DNA from: Bacillus sp. V59.32b
GTDB lineage: Bacteria > Bacillota > Bacilli > Bacillales > DSM-1321
Length of the DNA: 64,000 nt
Direction of reading: 5' to 3'
Assembly (NCBI RefSeq): GCF_003429085.1
Contig: NZ_QVTC01000020.1
Span: 1 to 64,000, forward strand
Both the position numbers and the translations under genes were made by a program. Each line of letters starts with the position of its first letter. Positions within the stretch are counted from its first letter, which is position 1. This document shows, piece after piece, positions 62,087 to 64,000 of this stretch. The notes below the pieces were generated by a model, which was given only the letters and a program-made list of their open reading frames with translations, had not been told where the DNA came from and searched no databases.

Positions 62087-63043
62087 TCATTTTAATTCAA
62101 TTGTTCCTCCGCCTATTCTCTTAACGCCCCGAATCTTTGCCAGATCCCCAATCAGCTTTAGCATCGCTTGATCCTTCATTTTCGCTTCGACCATGAAATC
62201 GACGTCCCGTTTCAAGACTTTCAGTACTTGTACTAAAGGCATAATAAATTCAATATCCACAAAATCTGCATGGGAACGGAATTCTTTCTCGGACTTCGGT
62301 GAGGAAATATGGATTTTAGGATATATACCTGTATGGTCCCATGTTTCAAAAACGAGCGGAAGAAGCTCTTCAAGCGGCATTTCTCCAGGATTGGCCATAT
62401 GGTGATGATAATCAAATGCCAAAGGAATTCTCTCGCGCTGGCAGATCGTCAAGGTTTCCTCGGTCGTGTAAGTCTTATCATCGTTTTCAAGCGTCATTCT
62501 TCTTTTCACATGTATGGGGAGCTGTGTAAGGTTTTCATGGAATCTAGCAGTAGCAGACGATTTATCCCCGTATGCCCCTCCGACGTGGATATTGATAAAA
62601 GAATGGTCATGCACACCCATGGCTTCAAGCATTTTGTAATGAAACTCCATATCTTTAACAGCATTTGCGGTAATAGACGGATTGGGACTTGTAAACAGAG
62701 TGAACTGGTTGGGATGGAAGCTTACTCGCATATGATGGCGTTTAATCCATTCCCCCAGACCCTGCCACTCGGTGCGAAAAGGAGTGAGAAAGTCCCATTG
62801 AACTTCAGGATGCGTAGCGAGTGGTACGATCGAGCTTGACAGTCGGTATACATTTATTTCATGGGCCGAATTGTAATAAAGGATTCGAAGGGTATTCGCA
62901 ATATTTTGTCTCGTGACATCATAGAGCCTTTGCATGCGTTTTTCCTTTTCAAGCTCGCCGTATCTTTTGAATGTTAACGTTCGCGAAGGTGTTGTCTCCC
63001 AGAGAGAAGTGGCGGTTGAAACATATCCCAGGCGTATTTGCAT
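62087..63043 (-). CDS. uvsE: UV DNA damage endonuclease
   Basis: The 318-residue TIM-barrel endonuclease has [18 protein letters not shown] at the N terminus, [25 protein letters not shown] and [13 protein letters not shown] with metal-ligand His residues. It nicks 5' of UV photoproducts. Position matches B. subtilis ywjD. AAGGAG lies six bases before the ATG. The gene is followed by the argS terminator. Confidence 0.92.
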   Translation of the reverse strand: MQIRLGYVSTATSLWETTPSRTLTFKRYGELEKEKRMQRLYDVTRQNIANTLRILYYNSAHEINVYRLSSSIVPLATHPEVQWDFLTPFRTEWQGLGEWIKRHHMRVSFHPNQFTLFTSPNPSITANAVKDMEFHYKMLEAMGVHDHSFINIHVGGAYGDKSSATARFHENLTQLPIHVKRRMTLENDDKTYTTEETLTICQRERIPLAFDYHHHMANPGEMPLEELLPLVFETWDHTGIYPKIHISSPKSEKEFRSHADFVDIEFIMPLVQVLKVLKRDVDFMVEAKMKDQAMLKLIGDLAKIRGVKRIGGGTIELK

Positions 63044-63072
63044 GGCAGTCTCCTTTTTCCGGGTAATGAGTC

Positions 63073-64000
63073 TTATAGAAACGGTGAGATCGTATAAGCG
63101 ATTGATTCTTTGAACATACGGACAGGATTAGGCGCTGTAATCATTTCCATCGTTAAAGGTGAGGAATGAAAGATATCGTAATCCAGTTCTTTCTTAATAT
63201 CTTCAATGCATGCTTTATCATAAATTAAGCAATTCATTTCACGGTTCAAAAATAAAGAACGCCTATCAAAGTTTGCCGTGCCAATGTCACAAACTTTATC
63301 ATCAATCAGAATGATTTTCGAATGATAAAACCCTTTTTCAAACTGCATGATTTTTGCTCCTTCTTTTAAAAGAACCCGAAAAAAAGGATAAGATGCTTCC
63401 TGGACAAAAGGATGATCGGCTGTTTTTGGAACAATCACAGTCAACTCAATACCCCGTGACATAGCTTTTCTTAAATCCGAGAAGAGTTTCCTGCTTGGAA
63501 TGAAATAAGGCGTTCCAACTATGATTCTTTCATTTGCCGTTGAGATCATTTCGGAAAAGGCTTTTTCAAGGAATATGCCATCGGTGGGTAAGAACTGATG
63601 AAGACAAGCCCCTTTTTTTAAGGACGGAAAATACTGCTGACTACTGCGGTGATCCTCTCCTGTCGCGCGAAACCAATCTTCAAGATACTCGTACTGAAGA
63701 TCCTGTACTCCCTCTCCGATAACTTTTAAATGGTAATCCCGCCATGGGCTCAGCTTGGAGTCTTGGTCAATGTATTCCTTGCCGACATTGTAGCCGCCTA
63801 AATAACCGATCTCACTATCAATGATCGTTATCTTCCGGTGATTCCGTTTATTAAGAGAATAAAATAAATAAGGAAACCTCAGGCTGTTTGTAAACGCGAA
63901 TCTTACTCCATGTGCTTTTAAATCGGAAATTATCTTTTTACTGACTCGATGCCCGCCAATCCGGTCAATCATTAATCGGACTTCAACCCCGGTTTGCGCT
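63073..64000 (-). CDS. Cardiolipin synthase, 5' end beyond the window (YwjE-like)
   Basis: At least 309 residues are visible. The frame continues to the window edge ([18 protein letters not shown]), so the N terminus is missing. Both HKD motifs are intact: [19 protein letters not shown] and [21 protein letters not shown]. It condenses phosphatidylglycerol to cardiolipin. The place after uvsE fits ywjE. Unlike the PLD-like gene at 42227, the catalytic Asp residues are present. Confidence 0.88.
   Translation of the reverse strand, partial: AQTGVEVRLMIDRIGGHRVSKKIISDLKAHGVRFAFTNSLRFPYLFYSLNKRNHRKITIIDSEIGYLGGYNVGKEYIDQDSKLSPWRDYHLKVIGEGVQDLQYEYLEDWFRATGEDHRSSQQYFPSLKKGACLHQFLPTDGIFLEKAFSEMISTANERIIVGTPYFIPSRKLFSDLRKAMSRGIELTVIVPKTADHPFVQEASYPFFRVLLKEGAKIMQFEKGFYHSKIILIDDKVCDIGTANFDRRSLFLNREMNCLIYDKACIEDIKKELDYDIFHSSPLTMEMITAPNPVRMFKESIAYTISPFL

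Overview
The window reads as chromosomal DNA of an endospore-forming, low-to-moderate GC Bacillaceae bacterium. Evidence: spore genes (gerQ, rsfA, a PbpG-type penicillin-binding protein), bacillithiol synthesis (bshB2 with yojF), the lia cell-envelope stress operon, strong AGGAGG-type ribosome sites with many TTG and GTG starts, and Rho-independent terminators after most transcription units. Gene order from about 43.9 kb to the end (ung, ywdI, ywdK, gerQ, hemQ, pta, lipL, rsfA, ywfO, ywgA, ywhB, ywhC, ywhD, pbpG, speE, speB, ywiB, argS, uvsE, cls) follows what I recall of the Bacillus subtilis ywd-ywj region. The genus cannot be fixed from this window. No rRNA, tRNA, intact insertion sequence, prophage or CRISPR array was seen.

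Layout. 0-4 kb: a SIMPL-domain protein, a short-chain dehydrogenase and a FAD/Rieske oxidoreductase, all on the minus strand. 3.97-6.06 kb: a complete-looking plasmid-type segregation cassette made of phased GTATAC iterons, a promoter, a ParM-like actin and a ribbon-helix-helix partner. 6.1-9.3 kb: a structured repeat, an NCS2 purine permease with a structured leader, and a DEAD-box helicase. 9.4-12.9 kb: liaI-liaH, a terminator, then liaF-liaS-liaR (no liaG), followed by a methyltransferase gene broken by one frameshift. 14.2-18.4 kb: an ABC-F ATPase and topoisomerase III. Just upstream of topB, on the other strand, lies a fossil of a second topB 3' end.

18.6-29.7 kb is a corrinoid uptake and salvage operon behind a cobalamin riboswitch: btuF, btuC, a btuD-cbiZ fusion, cbiB, cobD, cobU, cobQ, cobS, cobC, a second short cobU-like gene, a PduO-type adenosyltransferase and an AIR-synthase-like gene that may be an alpha-ribazole kinase. 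Together they import corrinoids, cut off the lower ligand side (CbiZ), rebuild the aminopropanol arm (CobD, CbiB), activate it (CobU), add alpha-ribazole (CobS, CobC) and adenosylate the product. 29.7-37 kb holds assorted metabolism genes: YbaK, a BenE permease, a two-P-loop ATPase, an aldo-keto reductase, a HAD phosphatase and a sugar-dehydrogenase-like lipoprotein. 37-41.8 kb: bshB2/yojF, pdxK, and the molybdenum cofactor genes mobA, moaE, moaD and moeB.

The features least explained by known genes are the iterons before the ParM-like gene, a 20-21-bp-period GGCAACAAA array of 13-14 units at 44.85-45.13 kb, at least three families of intergenic foldback repeats (one of them chimeric), the topB fossil, and a structured RNA leader before the NCS2 permease.
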